From assembly GCA_019055375.1 (NCBI GenBank), contig JAHQIW010007363.1:1-64000 (forward strand): a stretch of 64,000 nucleotides of DNA. Reading direction: 5' to 3'. Positions 34,170 through 46,925 of the stretch are shown piece by piece (position 1 is the first letter of the stretch; every line of letters starts with the position of its first letter). Position numbers and translations under genes: made by a program. Source of the DNA: Parelaphostrongylus tenuis (Eukaryota > Nematoda > Chromadorea > Rhabditida > Metastrongylidae). The notes under the pieces are model-generated. The model saw only the letters and a program-made list of their open reading frames with translations. It did not search any database and was not told where the DNA came from.

Positions 34170-36700
34170 TTGTGGCTGCTACGGCGCACTAAGAGGGCTT
34201 TTTCAGAAATTAAGCACAGTATTAAGACCGTTGTTTCTTGAGCTCCGAATGTCTAACAAATCTAGCGGAAAAGCTCTTTACAGCGAAAATGACGTTAATA
34301 TAAAATTTTACTGCGAGAAGAGCTTATGTCGTCGCGCAAGCTTCGAATGGTTTTCGTGCGCAATCAAAGTGTTCGCTTCAGCAGTATTGTTTATAAGTGG
34401 AGAGTAGCTATTCACCCACACCAGAATGACCACATTCGACTAAAAATTGCATTTGATGGCAACTCATTCGGCTGGGTTCACACGTCTTACTTTGTGCGCC
34501 TCGTTGTGTAATGTCACATTACTGACACACTTTTATCTGAAATATCCAAGTTGAGTGATCTTTGATGTTAGGAAAAGTCTTTCTACTAGAGTTCCAGTGA
34601 TCATCGAGAAGGTTAAATATTGAGAACTTTAGAAACACTTATTTTTTAGGAAGCGCCATTTTACAGCGCTGTAGCAGTGAAAATAGAATTCTGTTACATA
34701 CGCATCGCAGGCGTATTTTCGTTATTTATGTAAGATTTTTTGCTCTGTTTTGCAGAGATTTCTAAGTTTTTCGCGCTGCTATTGTAGAAAAACTTCTTCT
34801 ATCGTCCTGTTGGCTAACACTTTTTATTTGCTAGCTATAATACCAACTAAATCTACTTTGAAGCCCAAGCCTAAACAGCCTCAGTTTATGCACGAAATGT
34901 ACATGAACGTGTAGAAAAATCCTTGGAGTAACAAAGTCCATGTTTTACATGGAGTTTTTTCCACGGGAATAGCCCTAAATTTGGTCGCAAAAATTGCAAC
35001 CCACATGTGAATCACGCTGCGCTATCGATCAAGCGCGCGATTTATACAAAACTTCACAAATCCTACACGACAAGAACTGTGCACTGAGTATGCAACTCAA
35101 TCCTATTTCCTTTGCTGCAGTGCAGTAAAAAGGTATTTTTTTCAGAAACTAAGCACATTGTTAGAATCACCAAGACTCATGCTATTAACGGGTGATTAAT
35201 TTTCTAAGGAAAGATCTCTGTTCAGGGAAAATTATGCACTTTAACACGCATCGTATGTGAAACGCAACTGTGTTTTTGTTATTACATCGCTGTAAGAAGG
35301 TCTTTAAAAAAGCAAATGCATTTCTGAAATAAATGAAATTTGAGCCTTTAAATGAATTCCCATAATCTGGTGAAAAATCTACAAAAAACTGTTTCGATAG
35401 AAGAAAACTACAAAACATCACTTCCGCGTGAAATCGACTACGAGGGAAGGGTTTCAGAGGTCAGTACCTAAAAAAAGAATGATGAGTAAGCGATTGCTAT
35501 CTACTAGAACATGCAAAGCACCCTTATAACGTGAATGATTCATCTGAGTCGTCAAAGAATTTCAGTGATGTAGTGTAATAAATCTAGCTTCATATTTAGT
35601 GGAATGCTGCTGTCTTACACGTTTCTCCAAGCTATATCTTTGTTTAATACTATATTTCCATGAGGATCTATAAACTCATTGCACCTAGGACTATAGGCTT
35701 GTTAAGCTGCAACCACAATGTGTTAAACTTTTCCAATGAGAAGCCTTGTGTATCAAATTACACGATCTTTGTTTGTTTTGTTTCAAAAAGTATCACCCTA
35801 TTATTCGTTTCACACTTCTGCCAGCTATTAGGATAAGAAAATGCTTCTTAACACCTGCTGAAGATTCAAAGTTCATACATGATTTCAACGATACTTTTCC
35901 GTTATCTGCTCGTCATTTCGATCCCGTGTGAAAAACGTATTTCGTAGTCTTTTTTAATGTTCAAATAGTCGTTCGATAGCAAAAGAATTTTTGAAATGGT
36001 ATATCTTATCTTCAAGATAACTTTAATTTCCCTGAAAGAACAAGAATAAAATTTTGTTTCTCATTAGAAGATTTCTTGCCAAACCTTAGATCTGATCTAT
36101 CTACTGATTACCAAAGCTCCAAAGGCAAAGCTTTGGTCAGCGAAAGCTTTTCAAATGAAAAACAAAGATATACCTTAGCTCTTTCAGAACACTAACAAGG
36201 TCTTTTTGAAGACGAAATACACCATTAAAATTCTTATGAATCGAATCATCGAATGGCTGCTTGAACATTGAGAACGACCAAAAAATACATTTTTGTCCAC
36301 GGTATCGAAACGAGAAGCGGATAAGAGAAGTGATCTAGTTTGCGAAACCCATTTTTCTTTTGGCTGGCGTAATCATAATCCATACTGAAAATCAAATCAA
36401 TCTCTGGAGTTGCTAATATTCGATCTAGCGGTTGATTACTAAAACTTCGAAGGAAATCCTTTGGTTAGCAGGAAATCATAAGACGAGGAACAAAATATTA
36501 TTTTTGCTCTTTCGGCGCAATAATAGGGCCTTTTTAAAGTTGGCATACACCTTTAAGTTTTTTTTATTTAAGCCATCGAATATTTACTTAATAGTCAAAA
36601 CAAGCGCAAATAAGCCTTTTCTGAAGGGTAGAAATGGCAAGCAGATAACGGAAAAGTACCAATTCAACTAAAAACAACAATAATTATTCTTAAAAATGAG
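34170..36700. repeat. cluster of diverged family R units
   Basis: Several roughly 250-300 bp units in a row, each with a CTTTTT(C/G)AGAAATTAAGCAC-like part, a GCTATCGAATGG-like part and a GCTCTTTACAGCGAAA-like part (about 34190-34330, 35120-35280, 35930-36080, 36180-36330, 36420-36640). The stretch 35430-35600 also matches 47105-47215. No gene was seen. Confidence 0.45.
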
Positions 36701-36712
36701 AACCATCATTAT

Positions 36713-37128
36713 TCACACTCTTTCGCCAACACTGTGCGGACTTCTGGTCTGCTCGTAATAACATTCTTTGCGATTTGCATCAAAAAACTGCTGACATGCC
36801 TCTTCAACTTGATCAAATGTCGCGAATCGGCGTCCACGCAGGAAATGTTTCGTGTTCCATTGAGCAAAAAAGACCGTAATCGGACGGCGCAGCATCTGGA
36901 CTGTAAGTTGGTTGCGGCAAGACCTCGACTCCCTTCAGTTCATCATCAAATTTTCGTATTTTTCCTTGCACTATGAGGTTTGGCAATGTTTTGCCGAAAC
37001 AACGCGCGTTTCGGACGAACAAATGTCGGGTACTTTTCCTTCAACGCTTCGTAGACTCGATCCAGCTGCTCGCAGTAGAATGTGCGATATTTCCATGAAA
37101 TTACAATAACCGATACGGTGTGAAACAA
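36713..37128 (-). pseudogene. mariner transposase remnant
   Basis: Successive frames on the minus strand encode YCEQLDRVYEALKEKYPT, then RPKRALFRQNIAKPHSARK, then YSPDAAPSDYGLF, then FLRGRRFATFDQVEEACQQF. This is the catalytic and C-terminal part of a mariner transposase. The catalytic aspartate segment LFQQDNAKPH appears as LFRQNIAKPH, and the frame shifts at least twice, so it is dead. Confidence 0.85.
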
Positions 37129-37359
37129 GCATGAAATATGAATAATACGCAGGTGTTAAGGAACCTTTTCCTTGATGTGGTATATTTTTATTCCGTCTCT
37201 TACATTTTCGTTAACGCCTTCGTTCTGTTGCTCACTTGGTTTTGGGCATTGATGTTACTGAAAGGCGTTAGGTTACAATAGCTCATGATAAATTCGATTA
37301 TTTTATAACTTATCTGAATCCTTGCGTACCATCACTCTAGTATTTCCTAAACAATTTTC

Positions 37360-38332
37360 TAATCTTGGAAGAAGAATAGATGAGTGGAATAAATAATTTG
37401 GGTGGCAATTAATAAGGGTGTGTCTTACATATTACAGCAAAAATTTAGAGCAACACTAAGGTGCTGTATGACTCTTCAAAAATATGACGGAAATGCCAGC
37501 GGTTCCACCGTGTTACATCCCATGTAATAATTTCTTTGTCAAAATCTTGAATACTTCATCTACTTTAATAGGATCTGACGCAGTGAAAACGTTGCATTTT
37601 CCACTGTTTATCTTCTCTGCGCGATCTAATCTTTCACTTGCGTACGACGTTTACTTGCACAGTCAGGGCATCGAAAGATAATGCCATAACTAATCGCTAT
37701 GGAGTCCCGTTTCCAGCATTCAGTTTGTAAACAAGAGAGAAGGCAAGAAGGAGAGACTCTTGATACGTTGCTCACTTGATCGTTCATTAAATGGATCATT
37801 TATGGTACAACCAACGTCATATATAACGATGGGGTTTCTGTTATCTCTAGAATATTAAGAATCTAATGGCACAGTAAGTTGCTGGTAGTTCTCAATCTGT
37901 GAACTAAATTCAGGAATCCTTGTATATTCTAATAACATCGTTTCTCCAGTGACGGGGCACTCTTTCTTTGGTTTTCATCCAAATTCATGCGAGTAAGGCT
38001 TTGATACTTTTTCTTCCTAAATAAGGCCTCCAAAATTTTTCATTTCATTGAAGGGGAGAAACCAACATGTCACGGAGTACTAATGGTGTTCAGATAGCTC
38101 TTATTAACGCTTCACAAGTGTTATCTCTCATTTTTTCGCCTTCCATTATCTCCACGTTATCCTTGTTTAGTTTCTTTGTCTCTACTTTCAAAATGTTTCA
38201 ATCCACTTTTTTTTTTGTTTTAATTGAACTCCAAACAATTTCTGAAGATGGGGCCACTGTAACTGTTTCGTTTTTGCATGTGTATGCATATTAAAATCGC
38301 AGAATCCGTGTAATCAAGCACTATTGTACAAG
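37360..38332. other. left end of block 2, upstream of A2
   Basis: Homologous in patches to 6150-8590 and 47220-47912: CTTGCGTACGACG...CATCGAAAG matches near 47225-47260, and the last 250 bp before the start codon match upstream of A1 and A3. It contains the shared TTCACAAGTG element (38108-38120). No exon is seen before 38333. Confidence 0.5.
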
Positions 38333-41300
38333 ATGATCATGACTGTCTTACTATCAGCCGTAATTACTCTTAGCGGTAAGTTGTTTTGAAGTGAATTCTA
38401 ACGATTGTGATCTTTTCCTCCCAGGTCTACAAATCATTCTTTAGTATGTAGTTATGACACCCGTATCAACCATTAAAGATATGTTGATATTACAGTCCTT
38501 GCTGAAGATCCTTACGATCCTTTCGAGTGTAAGGCAAATGGCAAATGCCCTCCTGGAAGGACATGTGTGGACGGGACTTGCTATAGTAGTTTTATGATAA
38601 TGAAATTCCTAGGATTTTCTAGAGACGCATTACCCATCATTACCATCTCAACTTGCTTTGCAATAAATATTTACTTGTTGATCGTCGATTCTTGCCCTTC
38701 ATCGATTCCGAAAACCAAGACGAAACCTCTGCTGAAAGTAGTTCGCAGCTCTAGCTCTAAAGTCGATGTGATTTTCTGTACTTTTCGGTTATCGTGGGAC
38801 AGATGAATGTTCGATATCATTTGCTGGACAGTAATTTATATTTGAAACACTTTTACAGCGCTGTAAAATTAAAAATTAGATTATTGTTCACACAAACACG
38901 CGTTTTTCTAGAACTCGCTTATATTTCGCTAAGCAAAACATCTTCATTAGACTGCTACTACTCTTTCAATAGCACAATTCTTTAAGGGCTAAATAATGTG
39001 TGCAGAGGTTTTTATTTGTGCTTTGCGCAATTAACATTTTACGACCAGCCAATCACAGCGTGGGTGGCCCCTTCAATGGAGCGTGTACTTCAATGATTCT
39101 CAAGTACCACCTAGACAGTACATCCTTAGCAAACGGTGATGAGTGAAGGTACGGCGGATTGGTTTTCTGAGATTATCGCAATTACCTTCGGATCGGTTTT
39201 TCATCCGCAAAAAAACATTTTAGGCCAAGAAAAACAGACTTTAGCGTCCGAGATTTAAGGCTGATTGGCGCATGCTCAAAATTCTGTACTAACTGATAAA
39301 AACGTCCGAGATGCTCATGTATTGAAATCAATATTTGCGGTCGTGAAGGATTTGATAGATAACATACTAGACATAAAACTTCAAGGAAATGTACTCTTTT
39401 TTCGGATTTCATTAGACAGGCTGCAGGTACTTGATGACAAAGACTAAGGAAAGTGCGAATATAAGGGATGAAAGGGTTCAAATATCTGTGCACCTCGTAC
39501 CGCAAAAAAAACCCTGCGATATCTCCCCTTTCCATGGTAAATTACCCACTGTACCGACGGAGAAATAAAGGATGATTAGAGTATTTTTATAATATACCTT
39601 TCCTTCGAGTGCTTTATTAAGACCACGCTCAAATTTCAATAGATCCTTTCATTATTATTTGAGCCAACATGTCATGTGGTCTGGTAAAGGCTCTTGTACA
39701 GCCCGAGACACGTGTTTCGTCCTTACAGACTCATCAGCCGGGCAGAACCCGTCGTCTGTCGATCTTTTCATAATCAGTTCTCTCGGGAGCGTCACACTCC
39801 TTATATATAGTTATCGACGACCTACGCTTTACACTCTATGTCAGGTGAAACATTCACCTAACACAGAGTGTTTTCGCACTCGATTGCTAGCTGGCTGGTA
39901 TTTTATCATATTTTACTTTCCTTTGATGAGGTAAATATAGAAGTATATAGATAAAATACCAGCCAGCTAGCAATCGAGTGCGAAAACACTCTGTGTTAGG
40001 TGAATGTTTCACCTGACATAGAGTGTAAAGCGTAGGTCGTCGATAACTATATATAAGGAGTGTGACGCTCCCGAGAGAACTGACTATGAAAAGATCGACA
40101 GACGACGGGTTCTGCCCGGCTGATGAGTCTGTAAGGACGAAACACGTGTCTCGGGCTGTACAAGAGCCTTTACCAGACCACATGACATGTTGGCTCAAAT
40201 ATTTTTATAATATACTCAATAATGTGGAGTGCTGTGCAAACATATTTGCGTCAACCTGGATTCGAACCCAATCTCACTCTTTCCGGGAGCGGATGCTAAC
40301 CGTTCCACCACCGATGCTCGTTCTGCACAGCACTCTTTTTAGGCTACAACGCGTTATCTGCCACTGCCACCGTCTACGGTCCAACGGGGCAGGCGCTATC
40401 GGCATTGAATCCACTTGTGCTGACAGATATTGGGTATCAATAATCGATAGGAATTCATTTATTCGACCGCTTGTTGCGGTGGTATGATCTTGTAATATAC
40501 CCAATAATGTGGAGTGCTGTGCAAAAACACTTGCTTCAGCCGGTATTTAAACCCAGATCTCACTTTTTCCAAAAAGAGTCCCGGCTCAAAAAGTCAAATC
40601 TCGGCTGGCGCAAATGTTTTTGCACACCGCTCCACATTATTGGGAATAGCCGTAATATTCGACCGATGTTTCGGCTACCCGCCTACTTCAGAACGTGGAC
40701 ATATGTGGTATTAGACTGGACGAATGTGGTATTAAGTCTAATACCTTACACGTCCGGGCTCTAAAGAAAGCGGCTCGTTGAAAGTCAGCCGAACTATTAC
40801 TACTACTAGCCAACCAAAGTCGTGTCAGCTAATCAAGATAGTATATAGCTCTTTCCATTTATACATATCAGTTATTAATGCCGAGGTTTATAGAGAGTCA
40901 AACTTTTGAATTATAGCAGAGAACAGTTATTTATGGTTGCATAGAGTAACTATAGGCTTTCTCAACCAAATTTGCTATCCTAATGGTCATAAGACAGGGT
41001 TCACCATATTCATTCTCTTTATCTGGAAATAATACTTGAATAATTTTTCAACAGGAAACAATGAACATCTCGGACAATTCTATTTTTTATATCTGTTCTT
41101 TGTCAAAGTTTATAGAATTCGGTCAGGAATGGGACATCAGTACTCTTAGCACTTCATAGTTATTTGCAATGAAAGGAACATTCAGTATTTATAAAATCGT
41201 CTATCATTAGTTGCATTGAATCCTCGCGCCATTAGTACACTGTTTGGTTTGTTTTTATATCTCCTCCAAAATTAGAAAATTATGTGAATTACTTTTTAGG

Positions 41301-41424
41301 ACGCCTTGACTGTCCTCAAATAGGGATACCGAGGATGAGCCCTTTTTGTAAAATGGCTCTAGTGCCGGATGAAAGAAACTGCCCAATGCCGAAAATCACC
41401 TGCGACAGGAAGAATCTCAGTTGA
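38333..41424 (+). CDS. small secreted 8-cysteine protein, copy A2
   Basis: Second intact copy of the A gene, 85 residues. Exons 38333-38375 (signal peptide MIMTVLLSAVITLS), 38496-38585 (DPYDPFECKANGKCPPGRTC, then VDGTC) and 41300-41424 (RLDCPQIGIPRMSP, then PDERNCPMPKITC, stop TGA). Exon lengths 43, 90 and 125 and the phase-1 junctions match A1 and A3. The donor after exon 2 is GTAGTT, weaker than the GTAAGT in A3. Intron 2 is 2714 bp, the longest of the three, because a 545-bp foldback element and SINE A copies inserted into it (39657-40640). All eight cysteines are kept. Function is unknown, as for A1. Confidence 0.85.
39657..40201. repeat. near-perfect long palindrome (foldback element)
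   Basis: Two inverted arms of about 250 bp (39657-39906 and 39951-40201) are separated by a 44-bp spacer. The outer ends are ATTTGAGCCAACATG and its complement. The arms differ at very few positions (one is visible near 39770 against 40087), so both strands carry almost the same frame. The repeat family is scattered through the window, but this copy is by far the best conserved, which implies recent origin or gene conversion between arms. It lies in intron 2 of A2. Confidence 0.92.
40215..40643 (-). repeat. two SINE family A copies
   Basis: 40215-40420 is a family A SINE on the minus strand (GGTTCGAATCC-type B box within GGATTCGAACCC, and the GTTATAACGC-like 5' region). 40498-40643 is a second partial copy bounded by an inverted repeat: CCCAATAATGTGGAGTG at 40499 and CTCCACATTATTGGG ending near 40643. 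Confidence 0.65.
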
Positions 41425-42046
41425 TTCGCTTTGTGTTGTCGTCTATAATATGTTTCAAAAATCGAGTTAAATGTGAACTTCAACTTTTCGTTTTCATCGT
41501 CCTACAAAATGTTCGTCATTCTTTACACTACTTTACGGCATTTTTGCGATCGTACTTCGTCCAATCTTTCCTAGACATTGAAGAAAACACGTTTCCCTTT
41601 CTTTACAAAAAAAAAAACAATCCCATCATTTCCGCAACTATTCTTTTTGGAAATTTCATTTTCTCACGAACTGAACACAGCTCACTTTATCAAAGTACAG
41701 TGATAACTAAAATTGTTGATTAAATTAGCACGAGGAAAATTCACAACGATCGTAAGAGTTGCTTTGAGGTCCGTGATTTCAAGATTACCTTAACACGGTG
41801 GCCAGAGATTGAGCAGCAGTGAATTCACTTCGACGATGATTCTCTACTGCAGATTTTGCGAAAAACTTATTCATACATGTGTTCCCTTGTAATGTCTTGC
41901 CAAAAACAACTTCATGTTGTGCATAACTAGTCGTCAATTATCTTAGAGCAGTCATATGCTGACTGGAGTTTGAGAACTATTAACTGTGCTATAAATGGTA
42001 GGGATTTCAAACGAGATCGGGATTTACCAAACAGGAAATTGCTCAG

Positions 42047-42167
42047 GGTGTGAAGATATTTACTGCAGGAGTTGTTGCGCATGCGATCCATACACAATCA
42101 CTTGCGCTTGAGATGGGACTGTCCGCAAATGCCAGAATTAGCGAAGAGAGACAGATGCACTGAGATG
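42047..42167 (+). pseudogene. broken 8-cysteine module B, copy 2
   Basis: Counterpart of the first B1 exon. The acceptor (GCTCAG) and donor (ATG|GTAAAA) are kept. The frame reads GCEDIYCRSCCACDPYTITC and then meets a TGA; one base is missing relative to B1. In the shifted frame the rest continues as WDCPQMPELAKRDRCTEM. The second B exon is not found downstream. Confidence 0.75.
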
Positions 42168-42559
42168 GTAAAAACTCAATGTCAGTCGAGTCATCACTTC
42201 GAGCTTAGCAATTTTTCACCAATTTGTTCTAAAGTGAGCTTATTTAGAGTTGGAGAAGAAAATGAATGAATTCAGTCTCTTGATAGGAGTCTCCAAAAAT
42301 AAATCTCGGGTGGTGTCGTGGGATTATGTCGCCGCATGCATACTGCAGCACATCTTCCTCAGAGATTCTGCACCATGTGTGTTCTGACAAAGTCCACTTG
42401 TGTAGATAGACTACTCACTGTTCGTCTCTTTTTTCGGACAACGCCATCTCGATTCGTTTCTAAAAGGTGATAATGTTGAGATCTTTCTCCCTAACTGCAT
42501 TCAATTTCCTCTACGAGATAGTGCCCACTATACAGCTTAGTCCTCGGTTATTTTGATGC

Positions 42560-43170
42560 TGCACTTTTATTTTGAGAAGGGCTTTTTAGTGCGGTGTAGG
42601 AGTAAATGATTACTCATACTCGTCGCGTTTTCATATCTCTTCTATTTAGTTCGCAATTTAATCTCAGTTTCGTAGAAATTCCTAAAAGAATCGAACCATT
42701 TACCACGCGTGCTTCGCAGGGTACCACAAATCACTTCACGCGCACGCGCCACGGACCGATATTCAAAACGGTGAGATGAAGTGAAAATCGTTCGACTTTG
42801 TGATTTATCAATGTTATTATTCCAAGAATAGCTAGTGATCAAACAGAATTCTTTCTATTTGATCGCTTCTAGCAATGGTATGATGCTGTAGTATACCAAA
42901 TGGAGTAGAGTGATGTGCAAACTTTTGTGTCAACCGGAACTCGAGCCCGTATTTCACCCTCCGGGGAGTTATCCGCGGATAGTGTGAAGTATTGGCGCAA
43001 GTCTCGCCTGACGCAGTTGTTCGGTATATAATTATAACACCAAATAACTGCTTCTCAAGCGATAAATAAGAAAGTTCTGTAGATTAATGTAATTACTATG
43101 TTAGTTTTTATTCGTCTCTGTTGCTGAAAAGTTATCTGTTATTTGCCTTTAATTTTGCTATTACTATTAC
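42560..43170. repeat. repeat-derived sequence
   Basis: Contains a family R unit (42560-42620, TTTAGTGCGGTGTAGGAGTAAAT) and a minus-strand SINE A fragment at about 42890-42980 (TGTGCAAACTTTTGTGTCAACC). No exon is seen. Confidence 0.4.
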
Positions 43171-43971
43171 AATTCATACGAAAGGAATTACTTTATAGTA
43201 AACAAAGACGAAGTCGATCAATCGAGATTGAATGCGCGCACTCGCACGTCATATTTTTATAACGGAGTAGGATATAGCTGTAGCAGCAATTAGTACACCG
43301 TTTCGGGGTCGAGTCAGGAAGCCAATGCACCAAATAATTTGGCATGGCAGTTTAGCGGGGTAGGTGCGGTTGACGCACCAGAGATTGTTTTGGTTAAGTG
43401 GATTTTGTTGGTGTAGTTGAGGTACCGAGTTAAAGTAATTCGGCCGGCGAATCGGTTAAGTTGTGACTCTGTGGTCGGCTTGCGACTGTGCTGCCCAATG
43501 TGTCGGGTGCTGTGTGTGGATCGACAACATCAATAGATCTGTGCCACGTGAGGCTTAGATTGACGATAGTACCACGAGGAGTGAAAACTAGTTTATAACG
43601 ACAGCAAATAACAAATTCGTCTAAGACAAACAACGAACGAATGCGTACAAACGATCAATAGGTTCTAATCAAAATAACAAACATCACAATGACAATATGG
43701 AAACAAGATATACACAATAATAAGGCGATCATATATAACGACCACGTGACAAAAGCGTGATACAAGATCTCGGCTCATTAGTGAAATGGAACTAACAAAT
43801 AAAGGCACGAGAAGTTTCTTCCTAGTGAGAGTTTCTTCTAAACCGCGACTAGGAGATGGAGCTTAGGAAGTTGCCATGTACGCCTTGGAAAGGCGAACAT
43901 CGACGGTGGTATGCTAGTATGATTGACATATGCATGTATCATGTAAAGTCGTACAGTGTCGTGATGCCACT

Positions 43972-44278
43972 ATGGATAGTTATGTGAGCGTTGTACCTAT
44001 CCCTCGGGAGCGAGTCGCCCCTGACACTTATGGCAGCCGCCTCCGTAGTAGGTGTTCACAACTAACATACATCAGTGAATACTTCAAGCAGTCGGAACCT
44101 CAAGGCGAAAGTGGTAAGTAACAGTATCTCATGTGTAATGTGAGTCGGAGTAGTAAACTTAATACTATTCTGTCCAACAGGGCTACATGAATTTAGGCAA
44201 AATGAAACTAAGGACAAACAGAAAGCAGGAAAGAAGAAGGCGAAAAGATGGGAAGAAGAGCAAACAGCGCAGTGGTGA
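43972..44278 (+). CDS. tentative small two-exon gene
   Basis: Not recognised. An ATG at 43972 opens a frame to 44113 (MDSYVSVVPIPRERVAPDTY, then a serine- and glutamine-containing stretch ending QSEPQGES). It has a good donor (GTG|GTAAGT) and joins in phase 1 across a 67-bp intron to 44181-44278 (acceptor TGTCCAACAG). Exon 2 encodes a lysine-rich tail (LHEFRQNETKDKQKAGKKKA, then KRWEEEQTAQW) and TGA. The total is 79 residues, charged, without a signal peptide or membrane segment. Matching splice phases and a textbook donor and acceptor favour a real transcript; an upstream exon is possible. Confidence 0.4.
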
Positions 44279-45044
44279 CCGGCCTAAATCTGTTAGTCCG
44301 CCAAGAGCCGTTAGCATTTGCCTGGGTGGCATCCTCTTCAGGAATACCTCGTCTCTCTCGCTTTTTCGTCTTTTAACGAACGCATTATTCAAGATTTGCC
44401 TAAACAATGTGTTGTGCTGTATTGTCGCTGATTGATTGAAGTCGCAGAATATAGCAGCGAAGGTGCGTGAGTTGTTACAACACCCAAACGAGGAAAGGTG
44501 TCTTCGAGTAGGGACGATGACTAGTTTCAATGAGACAAACTCCGTGATCCGCAGTGACTGCGTATGGGGTGACAGTCAGAGAACGTTCTAGAATGAGACT
44601 GTGTCGAAATTAAAAAAAACTTGCTTGATTGACAAATTGTTCAGTTTCAGGTTGAACTTGGCAATGGACTCAAACCTGTTACGACATCCGATGACATATA
44701 GCAAGAGCCAACGAGAAGAGACCAGGTTCAGATGGATTGACAATAAATGCCAATTTTAAAGGGAAAAAAGAACTACAAAATGACAATCTGTCGCCTGAGC
44801 TTTTCTTTGCAATGTTATGTAATATCATAGCATTCAAAAATAAACCAAGATACACAGAACAAAAACCGAAAGTCCGGCATAAGTTTTGAACAAGCCGATA
44901 CTTTGAAGAAGACGATGGAAAACCATATTTGAAAGAGGACGGAGATGACAGAAAAGATTTACGCATCTATTAGGTCGTTCCATAAGCTTCGGCGCCGAAG
45001 CAATAAGCACCATATTTACTATCCCGAAGTAATTAGAATTGAAT

Positions 45045-45490
45045 AATTTTGGTATCGTTCAATTGAGCATCTTCTTGCGATCATTTCGGTATACAGCTTG
45101 TCTATATTTGCTTTGAGATAGAGCTGTCATGGGAACAAATTCGTTTTCTAATCATGGCACGAATGACGCGTAGGGGAAAATGCTAGCGAAGGGGCATTCA
45201 AGATTATTGTGGCCGGGGCGATGATATGGTAATAGAAGAACGGACTGCGATGAAGTGGTTTGCGAAGTCCAAAACTGGCGAGAGCAGTCTTGAGGATCAG
45301 CCGCTCACAAGGCGTGTAGAGGAAGCTTCGCCAGCCTTGCGCGCTGCTTCACTATCAGTTCCCCTACGCGCTATTCAATCATGAGTGGCAAGCGAATTTG
45401 TTCCAACGACAGCTCCGTCTCAAAGCAGTTTAAGCAAGTTGTCTACCAAAAATTTTAGATGAAGATGCGCAGTTAAACTATACCAAAAGC
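45045..45490. repeat. mariner-derived element with inverted ends
   Basis: Ends TTGGTATCGTTCAATTGAGCATCTTC and its complement near 45460 enclose a decayed transposase N-terminus (GCGATGAAGTGGTTTGCGAAG encodes the KWFAK part). It is related to 28190-28636. Confidence 0.6.
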
Positions 45491-46119
45491 ACGCCGATTC
45501 TAATTCCTTCTAATTAATAAATTTGGTGTATATTGCTCTAGAGCCGAAACTCATGAAACGATTCAATATTTTCATTGAATAACTTGAGATCACATGCATC
45601 ATAGGGTGCACATCTCAGCACGTATTGCATTTTTTATTAACTTTTTGACCAGAAAATCCTCCCTAACTTACATTTACAATTCATAAAGGTGTTCAAACTT
45701 TTCGCGAATTGCTTGAACTGCACTTCGAGGACGTTCCTATCTTCATCGTGAATGTCAAAATCGTTCAGCGAAAACTACTTCAAGCTCTGAGATAGCCAGG
45801 CTGAAGCATTCCCACTTATATTTCAGGGCCAACTAATCCGAAGCAACTCCAGTACTATTTATTACATTTTGAAAAGGGTGAAAGGTGAGTTTAGGGCGAA
45901 GTGGGCTCAAACCAGATTTGATATATCCGAAAACGCCTACATTGTGAAGTGGTAGCGGTAGCCAAGTAACAAAAACACCTTGCCTGTCATCACGCCTCAG
46001 TCATCTCTCCTCTCAGCTCTCACGTACAAATATTCGTTTGTGAAGAACATCTTGCGAAAAGCTGCTGGTGCGTGTACTGAAAAAGAGAAGAGAGCAGAAT
46101 CCTTTAAACAGGGTCGGGA

Positions 46120-46400
46120 AATAGCTATTTTTGAATGCTAAAATTCGTGAATTCTTTGTAATCGATTCAAAGAAATTGATGCATTGTCAAACGACAATTT
46201 CAACAAAAACAAGGTCTCGTTCATCCCACCTTTCCTCATCCCCTCTTTTGAGTGAGATAAGTATAGGTATAAAAAGTAGTTTTCAAAAGGGGAAATTTAG
46301 AAAAATGAGTTACGATCATTGAAATATCGCCGAATACTTTGAAGCGCCGAGTAGCCAGCAATCGCCTATACGACAATCTTTGAACAGCGGAAAAATACAA
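46120..46400. repeat. sequence duplicated at 52130-52330
   Basis: TATAAAAAGTAGTTTTCAAAAGG and the following ATGAGTTACGATCATTGAAAT resemble 52190-52250. The two copies lie at different places relative to the A genes, so this is a smaller repeat and not clearly part of the block. Confidence 0.35.
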
Positions 46401-46480
46401 TATATTAATGCTCAAGTAGGTAAAAATCTCTTGAATTGGAAAAAGTAACTTAAAAATAGTATTTCTCCAAATGGAGGTGC

Positions 46481-46925
46481 TGTAAACTTAATGAAGATGA
46501 AATTTGAAACTAGAACATAGAATACTAAGTTTTCAGCAAAAGTTAGAGATGGAAAGAGTAGGCACAAATCCTCGTAAGCTATAGGAAACCTGGAAGCCCC
46601 TACGACCTCTGGTTACAGGATATGTTGAAATAGAACTCAGTTCCATACACTCCTAAAAAGCAGACAAGTAATGCGGTTTGGGCCAAAACATATCATTGCG
46701 TAGTCATCCATAACGTATTCTCGTACAACCACTGAACCACTAACCTGAAAAGTTGACATATGCTATTTTTAACCAGTTTCCGACCTCATACGATCTTCAC
46801 AATTTCGATAATTCCTCCGTTTCGAGACTTGGAGACTCGACAACATGATGAAAAAGACACTGCATTAGGTCAGTTATAGCACTCATATAATTAAGTTGAT
46901 CAATTTTCAAATAGAAGATCAAATG
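46481..46925 (-). pseudogene. METTL6 fragment (block 2)
   Basis: Matches METTL6 exon 5 and its flanks. 46631-46744 on the minus strand encodes GSVVVREYVMDDYAMICFG, corresponding to GSVIVRDYAINDYAMIRFG of the intact gene, and keeps the intron acceptor. The FYVRQDGT stretch is lost, the last exon is deleted, and sequence on both sides resembles introns and downstream DNA of METTL6. It is the remnant that ties this part of the window to the duplicated block. Confidence 0.8.

Noticed and set aside
39659..40198. Identical-looking 90-100 residue proteins on both strands as a gene pair
   Set aside because: The two frames are the same sequence read from the two arms of a palindrome. The family is repetitive and decayed elsewhere in the window.
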